64,000 nt of DNA from Chryseobacterium sp. FH1. Its GTDB lineage: Bacteria > Bacteroidota > Bacteroidia > Flavobacteriales > Weeksellaceae. Positions 53,734-63,437 of this stretch are shown one piece after another (the stretch's first letter is position 1; each line of letters starts with the position of its first letter). The position numbers and the translations under genes are program-made. The notes beneath the pieces were generated by a model that saw only the letters and a program-made list of their open reading frames with translations, had not been told where the DNA came from and did not search any database. The stretch covers positions 1,674,001 through 1,738,000 of the forward strand of contig NZ_JPLZ01000006.1 in assembly GCF_000735135.1 (NCBI RefSeq), given 5' to 3'.

Positions 53734-56700
53734 TGCGAAAATTTGTCCAGAATATAGTTTCTTTCTCACTTAAAAACTCTTTGATTGTTCTCTTAGGAAC
53801 CTTTCTTTTGCTGGCTGGTGGAATTTATTCTTACATCCATACGCCTATAGAAGCCTTCCCGGATGTAACCAATACGAGAGTAAGAGTCATCACGCAATGG
53901 CCGGGCAGAAGTGCGGAAGAAATTGAAAAGTTTGTAACGCTACCGATTTCAAAAGAGATGAATACGATTCCGAATAAAACTTCGGTGCGTTCCATTTCTT
54001 TGTTTGGTTTATCGGTCGTTACCGTAATTTTTGATGATCACGTAGATGATTTTTATGCCCAGCAATATGCATCCAACCGGCTCGGAAATGTAGACTTGCC
54101 AAACGGAGCCGATTACAGTATAGAACCTCCGTCTGGTGCAACAGGAGAAATTTACCGATATATTATTAAAAGTGACCTTCCCATAAAAGAAGTGACTGCT
54201 ATTCAGGATTGGGTGATTGAAAGAGAACTCTTGGCGGTGCCGGGTGTTGCAGATATTGTGAGTTTCGGTGGTGAGGAAAAAACTTATGAGATCAAAATAA
54301 ATCCTACCGAGTTACATAATTACAATCTGTCACCTTTGGACGTTTATGAAGCCGTTTCGAGAAGTAATCTGAATGTCGGTGGTGACGTTATTTCAAAAGG
54401 AGATCAGGCTTATGTGGTGAGAGGAATCGGACTTTTGGAAAGTAAAAAGGATATTGAAAATCTTCAAATTGAAGTCAAAGGTTCTACGCCGATTTTAATA
54501 AAACATATTGCGGAAGTCAAAGTTTCTGCAAAACCGCGTTTGGGGCAGGTTGGTTACAATAAGGAAGATGACGTTGTAGAAGGAATTGTAATTATGCTTC
54601 GGGGTGAAAATCCAAGTGAGGTGATCGAAAGATTAAAAGACCGTATTGCAGAACTGAACGGCGGTGAACTTCCGGGTGATGTGAAAATTGTTCCAATCAT
54701 CGACCGTACCGAATTGGTTAATACAACCGTAAGCACAGTATCTAAAAATTTAGTTGAAGGTGTTATTCTTGTTTCAATCATTGTATTTATTTTCCTTTAT
54801 AATTGGAGAACTACATTTATTGTCGCCTCCGTCATTCCTTTAGCGTTTCTATTTGCCATTATTATGCTGAAGATTCAAGGATTGCCTGCGAATTTAATTT
54901 CAATGGGAGCTTTGGATTTTGGACTTTTGCTGGAAGGAACATTAGTCATCGTAGAACACGTCTTTGTCGCCCTCGAGCATAAAGCCAAGAAAATCGGAAT
55001 GGCGCGTTTCAATAAAATGTCGAAGCTCGGCATTATCAAGAAAAGTGCAGGAAGTGTAGCCGGATATATTTTCTTTGCCTTACTAATTCTGATTGTTGCG
55101 TTGATGCCAATTTTCTCCTTCCAAAAAGTTGAAGGGAAGATGTTTTCACCATTGGCATTTACTTTAGGATATGCGCTTTTAGGTTCATTAATTTTAAGTT
55201 TGACTTACGTTCCGGCAATGTGTAAATTATTGTTAACGAAAAATATAGAGGAAAAGGAAAATTTCATTTCCAGATTTTTCAGAGTCAATATGTACAGATT
55301 ATATGAGTTCGCCAACAGTCACAAAAAAGGTTTTATGATTGGCTTCGCGGCTTTGCTTGTTCTTTGTGGTTTGAAATTCTCCAATTACGGTTCTGAGTTT
55401 TTGCCAAAATTAAATGAAGGGGCAATTTATGTTCGTGCCACACTTCCGAATAGTGTCAATCTTGACGAATCGGTGCGACTGACCAAAGAAATGAAAAAAT
55501 CATTATCAAATTTTGATGAAGTGAAATTTGTCATGACGCAAACCGGACGTCCAAATGACGGAACAGACCCGACAGGGTTTTTTAATATCGAATTTAATAT
55601 TCAACTGAAGCCTGAAAATGAATGGAAGAAAAAAATATCCAAGGAGGAACTTCTTGAGCAGATGAGAATTTCACTTGAAAAATATCCAGGAATTAATTTT
55701 GGATTTAGCCAACCCATTCAGGATAATGTAGAGGAATATGTTGCCGGTGTGAAAGCGCCTTTGGTAATTAAAATTTTCGGAAATGATCTTTTTGAACTGG
55801 AAAATTACGCCAATCAAGTTGCAAATTCCATCAAAACAGTTCCCGGAATTTCTGATGTTAATGTCTTTAAAAATATAGGTTTACCCGAATTACGAATCCA
55901 ACTTCATGATGCAAAAATGGCGAAGTACGGTATTTCTACCGCAGATGCGCAAGCCGTCATCGAGATGACAATTGGTGGGCAAGCAGCGACCAAATTTTAT
56001 GAAGAGGAAAGAATGTTTGATGTGATGTTGAGGTTTGAAAAACAATATCGTGACAATCCGGAAAAAATTGGAAATATCTTAATACCAACTCAGGACAGTA
56101 AAAAGATTCCTTTAAAAGAGATCGCAACAATTGATTATCATACTGGTCCGTCATTTATTTATCGTGAAGGAAATAGCAGATACATTGGTGTTGGTTTTAA
56201 TATTGAAGGTCGAGATTTGGGAAGTACGATTGAAGATGCCAAAGCAAAAGTTGCCAAAGATGTCCACATTCCGAAGAAGCATAAAATGACTTGGGCAGGA
56301 GAATTTGAAAGTAAGGAAAGAGCCGGAAAGCAGTTGATGATGGTTGTTCCTATTTCGCTGGTGTTGATTTTAATGTTGTTGTATTTCAACTTTGGAAATA
56401 TGAAAGACACTTTGATTTCCTCTGTCACTTTGGCCTTTGCCTTTATTGGTGGATTTTTATCGTTGTGGTTTACGGGAACTATTTTCGGGATTTCGGCGGG
56501 CATTGGATTTATCATTCTCTTTGGTGTTGCCACGATTGACGGAATTGTCCTCATCGGTGTGATGAAAGAAAATCTTCAGAATAAAATGCCTTTGAAAATG
56601 GCAATTTCAGAAGGTGTAAAAAGCAGAATCAGACCAGTCGTGATGATTGCCTTAATGGGATCAATGGGACTTTTCCCAGCAGCGATTTCCAACGGAATGG

Positions 56701-56831
56701 GTTCTGAAATTCAAAAACCTTTGGCGATCATGATTGTCGGCGGATTGATTATTTGTATGATTCTATCCTTTACAATTCTTCCTTTGGTATTTTATTTTGC
56801 TTATCGAAAGAAGTATAGAATTGCAGATTAG
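53733..56831 (+). CDS. CzcA/CusA-family heavy-metal RND transporter
   Basis: This is the 1032-residue inner-membrane pump with the RND duplication: 12 transmembrane helices in two groups and two large periplasmic loops. The fourth-helix signature reads ALDFGLLLEGTLVIVEH, with D395, E401 and E408. The carboxylates match the divalent-metal (Zn/Co/Cd) HME class, which has D-D-E, rather than the Cu/Ag class; the middle D is replaced by E here. HTPIEAFPDVTNTRV near the start and IRPVVMIALMGSMGLFPAA near the end are typical. It overlaps the adaptor by one base, so the three genes are translationally coupled. Confidence 0.94.
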   Translation: MRKFVQNIVSFSLKNSLIVLLGTFLLLAGGIYSYIHTPIEAFPDVTNTRVRVITQWPGRSAEEIEKFVTLPISKEMNTIPNKTSVRSISLFGLSVVTVIFDDHVDDFYAQQYASNRLGNVDLPNGADYSIEPPSGATGEIYRYIIKSDLPIKEVTAIQDWVIERELLAVPGVADIVSFGGEEKTYEIKINPTELHNYNLSPLDVYEAVSRSNLNVGGDVISKGDQAYVVRGIGLLESKKDIENLQIEVKGSTPILIKHIAEVKVSAKPRLGQVGYNKEDDVVEGIVIMLRGENPSEVIERLKDRIAELNGGELPGDVKIVPIIDRTELVNTTVSTVSKNLVEGVILVSIIVFIFLYNWRTTFIVASVIPLAFLFAIIMLKIQGLPANLISMGALDFGLLLEGTLVIVEHVFVALEHKAKKIGMARFNKMSKLGIIKKSAGSVAGYIFFALLILIVALMPIFSFQKVEGKMFSPLAFTLGYALLGSLILSLTYVPAMCKLLLTKNIEEKENFISRFFRVNMYRLYEFANSHKKGFMIGFAALLVLCGLKFSNYGSEFLPKLNEGAIYVRATLPNSVNLDESVRLTKEMKKSLSNFDEVKFVMTQTGRPNDGTDPTGFFNIEFNIQLKPENEWKKKISKEELLEQMRISLEKYPGINFGFSQPIQDNVEEYVAGVKAPLVIKIFGNDLFELENYANQVANSIKTVPGISDVNVFKNIGLPELRIQLHDAKMAKYGISTADAQAVIEMTIGGQAATKFYEEERMFDVMLRFEKQYRDNPEKIGNILIPTQDSKKIPLKEIATIDYHTGPSFIYREGNSRYIGVGFNIEGRDLGSTIEDAKAKVAKDVHIPKKHKMTWAGEFESKERAGKQLMMVVPISLVLILMLLYFNFGNMKDTLISSVTLAFAFIGGFLSLWFTGTIFGISAGIGFIILFGVATIDGIVLIGVMKENLQNKMPLKMAISEGVKSRIRPVVMIALMGSMGLFPAAISNGMGSEIQKPLAIMIVGGLIICMILSFTILPLVFYFAYRKKYRIAD

Positions 56832-56929
56832 TTTTTTGATATATAGTTTAGTTGTGAATGTCGGAGCAGTTTTGTTTCGGCATTTTTTCAATTAAAAATA
56901 TCAGTGCAGAACTAAATTAAGCACAAAAA

Positions 56930-56956
56930 ACGAGAGCAAAATATTTTTACTCTCGT
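56930..56956. terminator. Terminator between the efflux operon and the 56981 receiver
   Basis: ACGAGAG (56930) pairs with CTCTCGT (56950), extended by AAAA/TTTT around the loop. The minus strand has a clean T run (TTTTTTGTG) behind it, so it mainly serves the minus-strand receiver gene. Confidence 0.78.
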
Positions 56957-56980
56957 CTTATATTTTCGTAAGATTTAAAT

Positions 56981-57358
56981 CTAGTTATTGGGAACTCCCG
57001 CCAACATATTGTTAATATCAACAATCATTTCATCCATGTTGAACGGCTTCGGAATGAAACCATTGGCACCTGCATTGTTAGCAATTTCTTTTCCATCTAC
57101 ACTTGCAGAAAGTATGATGACAGGAAGATTCTTGAACTCTTCACTTGTTCGGATTACTTTTAAGATTTGATCACCCGACAAAACCGGCATCCACAGATCC
57201 ATCAACAATAGATCAGGAGATGTACGCTTGATCTCGCTCAACAAATTGGTGCTGTTGCTTTCTCTGAAAACGGTAAAACCTTCGATTTCCAACATCATTT
57301 CCAAAACTTCTAATATACCGTGATCATCATCGCAGATCATAATTTTTTTCCCTTCCAT
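56981..57358 (-). CDS. Stand-alone response-regulator receiver
   Basis: The 125-residue receiver has the acidic pocket D10-D11-D12 region, phosphorylation site D54 (LLLMDLWMPVLSG), the switch serine in VVIILSASVDG-like text, and K in FIPKPFN. It has no output domain. It lies 4 bp downstream of the LOV-type kinase gene and should receive its phosphate. It is similar to the receiver at 32089, which also follows a PAS kinase. Confidence 0.93.
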   Translation of the reverse strand: MEGKKIMICDDDHGILEVLEMMLEIEGFTVFRESNSTNLLSEIKRTSPDLLLMDLWMPVLSGDQILKVIRTSEEFKNLPVIILSASVDGKEIANNAGANGFIPKPFNMDEMIVDINNMLAGVPNN

Positions 57359-57362
57359 AATA

Positions 57363-58895
57363 TCAGCTATTTATAATCGGTAATGTAAAGTTAAAAGTAG
57401 ATCCAGAGCCTATTTCGCTCTCTACCCAAAGTGTTCCATCGTGGCTGGCGATGATCTCGTGGCAAATATAAAGACCAATTCCCATTCCAGGAAATTTTTT
57501 CTGAATATCGCGTGCTCGGAAGAATCTTTCGAATATTTTTGTTTGATCCTGAGCGCTGATTCCCATTCCGTAATCTGTAACAGAAACTTTTACAAAGTTG
57601 CCAACTCTATTTCCATGAACTTCTATTTTTTTTGAGTCTGGAGAATACTTTATAGCGTTCGAAATCAGATTGTTGATGACTTGTGAGATTTGCAACTCAT
57701 CGCCCAAAATCGAAGCATTTGTATCGCTTTTCAAAATGATTTCATATTCTGGCGTCGCAACCGTCAAACTGTCGACAGTGTCTCGGAGCGCTTTGTCAAT
57801 ATCAAATGGTTCTTTGTGAATCTCAATATTTCCGGATTGGATTTTTGAAGTGTCCAAAAGTTCTGAAATCAAGTTATTTAAACGATCCACATGAACAGAA
57901 GCTTTATCCAAAGTTGCTGTGAATTTTTCCGAAGAATTTTCCGGTTTCATTCTTTGTAACAATTGCACCAAACCTTTTATTGTGGTCAAAGGCGTTTTCA
58001 GCTCGTGACTTGCAATAGAAAGAAAATCATCTTTTCTACGATCAATTTCTTTTTTGTCGGTAATATCTTCTATGGCAATCAGGATCCTGTCTTTGTACTG
58101 GCCTTCAAATTCAATTCTGTAAGCATTTACAAGCATGATCTTTTTCCCGATGTAAGGAAAGTCGTGCTCAACTTCAAAATCGATAACTGGATTGTTTGTA
58201 GGTAAAATTTTTGTCAATAAAACTTTTAAAGCTTCAATATCCCATTGGTGATTACCAAGTTCAAATAAAATCCTTCCCACCGTATCTTCCTGCGTTACTT
58301 TGAAGGAATTTAAAAAATGAGTGTTTGCACTCAAAACTTTGTAATCTGCATCCAAAACAAGCAAACTTTCTCTCACGGTTTGAATTATACTCGAAAGGAA
58401 AGCCTCATTATCCTGAAGTTCTTTTGTTCGCTCCAGAATCTTTTTGTCAACAGAAGCTTTTTCTTCACGAAGTTCATTCTCAGATTTTTTGCGATCTGTA
58501 ATATCATTTTGAACACCAATGAAGTGGGTAACTGTTCCATCCGATTTTATGACAGGAGATATGATCAACTCATTCCAAAAAAGAGTACCGTTTTTTCTGT
58601 AATTTCTGATCTCTACTCTGCATTGCTCGCCATTTTTCACAGCATTTTTTATAAACTCCCGTTCTTCCTGCATGCGATCCTGAGCCTGTAGAAAACGGCA
58701 GTTATGGCCAATGATCTCATTATGAGAATATCCTGTGATTTTTTCGAATGCTTTGTTACAATAGATAATAGGGTTGTCCGGTAACAAATTATCAGTAATA
58801 ATGATTCCAGAATTAGCGGAATCGAGGGCGTGTAAATATATATTATCGTTGAGATCGTTACTCATAGTATTGAAATCTTGTTTTAATGTATCCAA
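57363..58895 (-). CDS. LOV-domain (blue-light-type) sensor histidine kinase
   Basis: The first ~130 of 510 residues form a PAS domain of the LOV class: NPIIYCNKAFEKITGYS, then GHNCRFLQ at 63-70 with the flavin-adduct cysteine C66, IRNYRKNGTLFWNELIISP for the flavin-contact asparagines, and HFIGVQNDIT with the conserved glutamine. A coiled-coil linker (~135-160), a second PAS (~160-275), HisKA with H near 298 (FLSIASHELKTPLTTIK) and HATPase (NLISNAIKYSPDS, GMGIGLYICHEII) follow. No membrane segments. LOV domains form a flavin-cysteine adduct under blue light; whether this one does is inferred from residues only. A receiver gene follows by 4 bp. Confidence 0.9.
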   Translation of the reverse strand: MDTLKQDFNTMSNDLNDNIYLHALDSANSGIIITDNLLPDNPIIYCNKAFEKITGYSHNEIIGHNCRFLQAQDRMQEEREFIKNAVKNGEQCRVEIRNYRKNGTLFWNELIISPVIKSDGTVTHFIGVQNDITDRKKSENELREEKASVDKKILERTKELQDNEAFLSSIIQTVRESLLVLDADYKVLSANTHFLNSFKVTQEDTVGRILFELGNHQWDIEALKVLLTKILPTNNPVIDFEVEHDFPYIGKKIMLVNAYRIEFEGQYKDRILIAIEDITDKKEIDRRKDDFLSIASHELKTPLTTIKGLVQLLQRMKPENSSEKFTATLDKASVHVDRLNNLISELLDTSKIQSGNIEIHKEPFDIDKALRDTVDSLTVATPEYEIILKSDTNASILGDELQISQVINNLISNAIKYSPDSKKIEVHGNRVGNFVKVSVTDYGMGISAQDQTKIFERFFRARDIQKKFPGMGIGLYICHEIIASHDGTLWVESEIGSGSTFNFTLPIINS

Positions 58896-59015
58896 TTGTT
58901 ACATTTTATATTGAACTTAATTTTCATTAGTGCTCGATTTAAAAACACCTTTGAATTTGATGAATTAGTATTAACCAAAACTATGCCCATAGTTTTAGCT
59001 TTTATTTTATTAATG

Positions 59016-61124
59016 TTAATAGTTGGGAATTGTAAACCAGAAACTGCTACCTTGTCCGAGATTGCTGTCAACCCCAACTTCACCGCCGTGACGTTTGATG
59101 ATTTCTGAAGAAATGTACAATCCCAGACCTAAACCAGAATAGCCTTGGCTCTTGTGGCTTGCACGGTAATATCGGTCAAACAAATACGGCTGGACAGAAG
59201 GATCAATCCCGTCACCATTATCTTTAACAATGACTTTCACATGATCTTCTTTTTGTTCCACGATCATTTCAATTACTTTGGAATGGGGTGCGTATTTCAC
59301 AGCATTATTTACAAAATTGACGACGACTTGATCTATCCTATGTTCGTCTGCATAGATTTTCGCATTCAGATCACCTTTCACGACAAGTTCATGTTTTCCA
59401 TCAATTCTGACGTGGTCACAGCATGAATTCAGCATTTCAGAGACAGTGAACCAATCTTTCGTAAGCTCCAATTGACCGGCAGTCACACGATGGATATTCA
59501 AAAGGTCATCAACCAATTTATTGAGTTTTTCCAGGCTATTTGCAGATTGATCGATCAATCTTGGAATCATCTCATGCGTTGGTTGACCTTTCAGTCTCTG
59601 CAAAAGCTGAAGCGTTGCTTTTAAACTAGTGATAGGCGTTTTTAATTCGTGGCTGGCAATTCCCAAGAAATCATCTTTCTGCGTTTCGTAATGTTTTCTT
59701 TTGGTGATGTCTACAGTTACACCAATCATTTGCGTGGCTTCACCATTTTCGTCAAAACTTGGTTGCCCGGATGCACTGATCCAATGTAAAGAGCCATCTG
59801 CCCATCTTACCAAATATTCTGCATGGAAGGAGGAAAGGCTTTCTAAAGATTCATTGATTTTATCCTGAAGAGATGAGCGGTATTCTGGCAAAATAATTTC
59901 CATCAAATCATCAAAATCGAATTGATGATCAACGCTCAAACCGTAATTAGCTTTGCATTGGGCAGAGCTTGTAATCGCTCCAGTTTTCAGATTAAGATTG
60001 TAAGATCCCAACTCGCCAGCTCGCAAAGCGATTTCCAATTGTTGGTTGAGTTCTTCTAATGCATTTCTTTTATTAATGCGTTCTGTCACATCATTCGCTA
60101 TGACAATGATGGATATGGTTTCGTCCTTTTCGTTTTTCAAAGGTTCATAGATGAAATCAAAATAATGATCCTTTAAAACACCTTCAGATTCTAATTTCAA
60201 CAAAGCCGTATCGCCTATATAAGTTTCACCACTTGTGAAAACATTATCCAACAAAGAAAGATAGGGTTGTCCTTCCAATTCCGGATGTGCCACGGCCAAA
60301 GGTTTTCCAATGACATCATTCGTTTTGCCCCAAAGTAGTAAAATCATTTCATTTGCAACCTCGATTCTCATTTCGCGTCCAGTCAAAATCCCAAAAGCTA
60401 CTGGTGCTTTGCTGATAAATGATTGCAAACGCAGTTCACTTTTCTGTAAATTTTCATTTAAAGTAACTGTGAGGTCATAGGTCTTATTTAGCTCATTATT
60501 AGCGATATTAAGCTGTTCGTTGGTAGCTTCCATCTCCACATTGAATTCCGCAAGATCCTGCATTGCCACTTCCAATTGTTGACGAGCAGAATCGACTTCA
60601 TCAATTTTATCTAATGCGGATCTTCTAAGCTCAATCTGGTCCATCGCAGTCTTCGCCAATCCTTCCAAAATCAAACGGTCGGCATCGGAAAATTCTCTTG
60701 GTTTTTGATCAATGATGCAAAGTGTTCCAATCAAAAATCCATCGTGTGTGATAAGTGGAGCACCTGCGTAAAATCTTACTCCAAAATCTCCAATTACATT
60801 TGGATTGGCCATCAAGCAAGGTTCTTTCAAAGCGTCTTCAAAAACTGTGACTTCCTTGTCCAAAACTGCCAACGCACACAGACTATGACCTCGATTGGCT
60901 TTCTTTGCTTTGCCCATTCCCACATTGGCTTTGAAAAAAACAGATTCTGCATCTACGAGGGATAGCAACGAAATAGGTACATTGAAGATCTGTGTCGCCA
61001 ATTTCGCAATGCCGTCAAAACTTTCTTCGGAAGGTGTGTCTGTAATTCGATAACGATGCAACGCGTCAAGGCGCTGTAAATCATTGTCAGGCACGATGTT
61101 GATGCCAAATGTATTGTCGATCAT
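59016..61124 (-). CDS. GAF/PAS sensor histidine kinase
   Basis: The 702-residue soluble protein has an N-terminal GAF domain (~20-170; FDGIAKLATQIFNVPISLLS, GAPLITHDGFLIGTLCIID) and a coiled coil (~175-235). Two PAS domains follow (~235-350 and ~355-475; WGKTNDVIGKPLAVAHPEL and VRWADGSLHWISASGQPS). HisKA has the accepting histidine near 491 (LGIASHELKTPITSLK), and HATPase has NFVNNAVKYAPHS and SGLGLGLYISSEI. The GAF resembles bacteriophytochrome-like GAF but the bilin cysteine region cannot be judged. It lies 120 bp upstream of the LOV kinase gene and may share its transcript. Confidence 0.9.
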   Translation of the reverse strand: MIDNTFGINIVPDNDLQRLDALHRYRITDTPSEESFDGIAKLATQIFNVPISLLSLVDAESVFFKANVGMGKAKKANRGHSLCALAVLDKEVTVFEDALKEPCLMANPNVIGDFGVRFYAGAPLITHDGFLIGTLCIIDQKPREFSDADRLILEGLAKTAMDQIELRRSALDKIDEVDSARQQLEVAMQDLAEFNVEMEATNEQLNIANNELNKTYDLTVTLNENLQKSELRLQSFISKAPVAFGILTGREMRIEVANEMILLLWGKTNDVIGKPLAVAHPELEGQPYLSLLDNVFTSGETYIGDTALLKLESEGVLKDHYFDFIYEPLKNEKDETISIIVIANDVTERINKRNALEELNQQLEIALRAGELGSYNLNLKTGAITSSAQCKANYGLSVDHQFDFDDLMEIILPEYRSSLQDKINESLESLSSFHAEYLVRWADGSLHWISASGQPSFDENGEATQMIGVTVDITKRKHYETQKDDFLGIASHELKTPITSLKATLQLLQRLKGQPTHEMIPRLIDQSANSLEKLNKLVDDLLNIHRVTAGQLELTKDWFTVSEMLNSCCDHVRIDGKHELVVKGDLNAKIYADEHRIDQVVVNFVNNAVKYAPHSKVIEMIVEQKEDHVKVIVKDNGDGIDPSVQPYLFDRYYRASHKSQGYSGLGLGLYISSEIIKRHGGEVGVDSNLGQGSSFWFTIPNY

Positions 61125-61206
61125 ATTCCTTAAAATAATTGGGGAAGTAAAATTAGTTTAATATCTAATAGCACGCAAAAAGTTTCTCCAAATGCAAAAA
61201 TGAGTC

Positions 61207-61857
61207 CTATTTTGATAACAACTGACTGATGGTTTCAATATCAGAATTTTTATATTCGGAGTAGAGGTGAGCATGGAATTCATTAAGTTTTTTAAGAATT
61301 CTTAGAAGGTCATTCTTCTCATCATCATCCAATTTCCCTGATAGAATTTTGGAAGTTAAGTTAACGTTTGAAACTGAATCGTGGAAAACGGCTTCACCTT
61401 TTTTTGTCAGGTTCAATCGTTTGCTTCGTTTGTCATCTTCGTCATTTTTTTCTTCTAGAAATTCGGCCTCCAAAAGTCTTTTGATGATTTGAGTTCCGGT
61501 TTGCTTCTCGTGCCCATTTTTTTCGATCAGTTGGATTTTTGTCAAAAAAGGTTCATCTTTTAAACGATAGAGGTAGGTGAATTCTTCATTTGCCAATTCC
61601 GGAAAATCTCCCAAACCTTTTCTAATCATCAATTTAGAATATCTTCCAAGAAGGAGAATCTGTTTGCAAATCTCGTTTTCTGTGAAGGAAACCTTGTGAT
61701 TTTCATTTTTGAAAAGCTTGGTTGGACTTTCATCAGAATATTTTTTATCATTCATCCAAACTCGAAAATCCTCAACATCAGCATTGGGCTTGAACGCTTC
61801 AGAATCTTCAAATTCTTTGACTCTTTGTAGGAGATTGATGAAAAAATCGGTTTGCAT
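61207..61857 (-). CDS. MarR-family transcription regulator
   Basis: The 216-residue protein is somewhat longer than usual for MarR; the first ~70 residues are an unrelated N-terminal helix region. The winged-helix core reads LANEEFTYLYRLKDEPFLTKIQLIEKNGHE followed by ETGTQIIKRLLEAEFLEEK and RSKRLNLTKKGEAVFHD, the usual MarR recognition helix and wing. The next genes on the same strand encode an export pair (TolC and HlyD), a typical target of MarR repressors. Control is inferred from this order. Confidence 0.87.
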   Translation of the reverse strand: MQTDFFINLLQRVKEFEDSEAFKPNADVEDFRVWMNDKKYSDESPTKLFKNENHKVSFTENEICKQILLLGRYSKLMIRKGLGDFPELANEEFTYLYRLKDEPFLTKIQLIEKNGHEKQTGTQIIKRLLEAEFLEEKNDEDDKRSKRLNLTKKGEAVFHDSVSNVNLTSKILSGKLDDDEKNDLLRILKKLNEFHAHLYSEYKNSDIETISQLLSK

Positions 61858-62030
61858 AGTTCTAATTTAATGTAAAGATATTAGTTTTTTGCTTTTCGAA
61901 CACAAAGTATAGTTTCCCACTGCCCATTCCACCGTCTATTTCAATGATTTTCACGTTTGCCCCATATAACCAGTTTTTTTAATAATAAAATCAAAAGCGA
62001 TGGATTCGATCATATTTTATTGATATGGGT

Positions 62031-63437
62031 TTACCTCAAAAAATTCTCATTCAACCATTTGAGCTTATTATAGCTTTGGAGGAATTTCGTTTTAAGTTCA
62101 AGGTTTTTTTCCTTTGCTTCCAGTAGTTTATTTTCTCTTGAATTAATTAAAAACAAAGAACTTTCACCATTGCTGAATCTCATTTCTTCAGCATCCAAAA
62201 GACGTTGATAATTATTGAGGTTTCTACTCATAATATCAATCTGCGTGAAATAATTACTGACCTCGTTTTTGTAAGATTCTATTTTAGTACTGACCTCACG
62301 CGTTTTGAATTGGAAATCCTGCTGGTTCTGGGAAATCTTCAGCTTTGCAATTTCGTAATCTGCTCTTGCTTGCCTCAGGAAAATCGGAATTTCGAGCTTC
62401 AAACCGTATTGGAAATTGTTGTCAAATAATGGAAGATAATTGGGCTGATAATTTTCTTTGTTGAAAAAATTGTAGGTGAAATCCAACTTGGGAAGGAAAC
62501 TCTGCCATTTCAACCGCCGCTCACTTTCCAAAATGTTTTGTTTTTGGAAATAATATTCCAGCGAAGCGTGATTTTCCAATTGTCTATCGGAAACATTTTG
62601 AACCAAAAATTCATAGTCCGAATATCCGGAATGCTCATCAAGATTGGAAGATGGAAAAATAAGCTGTGAGATCTCAAAAAGTTCCTGATTGTCTTGCCAT
62701 AGAAACATCTGCAAATCCTGCGTACTTTTCACAAATTTCAGATAAGCATCACGCTCCTGAAGTTCAAAATTTTGCAATTGAGACAAGACTTCTACAGTGT
62801 CAATTGCTGGTCTTTCTCCGTATTCGTAGGTCTTTCTGGTAAGTTCAAGACGTTCTTTGTTGATGTCCACTGCAGATTTTTGGAGCTTGTAGATTTCATA
62901 ATTTTTCACCCATTCCCAAAATGTATTTTCAGCATCAAGCAACAGTTCATTTGTTAACACGATCTGTTCAGCTTCGGTCATTCTCAATCCGAACCTGGCT
63001 TGGTCCAGCAAACCTCTTCTTTTGTCGTATAAAAGGTTTTTGGCTAATGGAACGGTAATTCCAAATTGATAAAGTCCACCTGGCGTTTCACTGCTATTTA
63101 GCTTCTGTCCATCAAGGTAATTGTAGCTTCCCGTGATGTCGATGCCGTACCAAGTCGGGATTCCAAGTTCGATGTTTTTCTGCTCGTAGTATTTGGTGCC
63201 GTCAATATTTTTTTCACCAAGTTTTCCCGCGATCACGGGATCAAAGTTCCCCCTTGCTCGGGTAATTTCTGCATTTGCAATTTGATTTTGAAGTTGATAT
63301 TTGAAAGCCAAAGGATGATAAGTCTTTACAACATTCAAAAATTCCTGATGCGAAAGTTTCAAAGAATCCTGCGCAAAAGAGAACTGCAGACAAAACAGCA
63401 TCAAAACCAGCGATAATCTATCTTTTAGCTTTACCAT
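62031..63437 (-). CDS. TolC-family outer membrane export protein
   Basis: The 468-residue protein has a signal peptide (LSLVLMLFCLQFSFAQ) and the two-fold TolC-like coiled-coil pattern: HPLAFKYQLQNQIANAEITRA near the start, PLAKNLLYDKRRGLLDQARFG, and YQRLLDAEEMRFSNGESSLF in the second half, ending LQSYNKLKWLNENF. It should form the outer-membrane channel for the HlyD-type protein encoded upstream; the two genes overlap by 20 bp and are translationally coupled. The cargo is unknown. The 173-bp spacer behind it (61858-62030) shows nothing. Confidence 0.9.
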   Translation of the reverse strand: MVKLKDRLSLVLMLFCLQFSFAQDSLKLSHQEFLNVVKTYHPLAFKYQLQNQIANAEITRARGNFDPVIAGKLGEKNIDGTKYYEQKNIELGIPTWYGIDITGSYNYLDGQKLNSSETPGGLYQFGITVPLAKNLLYDKRRGLLDQARFGLRMTEAEQIVLTNELLLDAENTFWEWVKNYEIYKLQKSAVDINKERLELTRKTYEYGERPAIDTVEVLSQLQNFELQERDAYLKFVKSTQDLQMFLWQDNQELFEISQLIFPSSNLDEHSGYSDYEFLVQNVSDRQLENHASLEYYFQKQNILESERRLKWQSFLPKLDFTYNFFNKENYQPNYLPLFDNNFQYGLKLEIPIFLRQARADYEIAKLKISQNQQDFQFKTREVSTKIESYKNEVSNYFTQIDIMSRNLNNYQRLLDAEEMRFSNGESSLFLINSRENKLLEAKEKNLELKTKFLQSYNKLKWLNENFLR

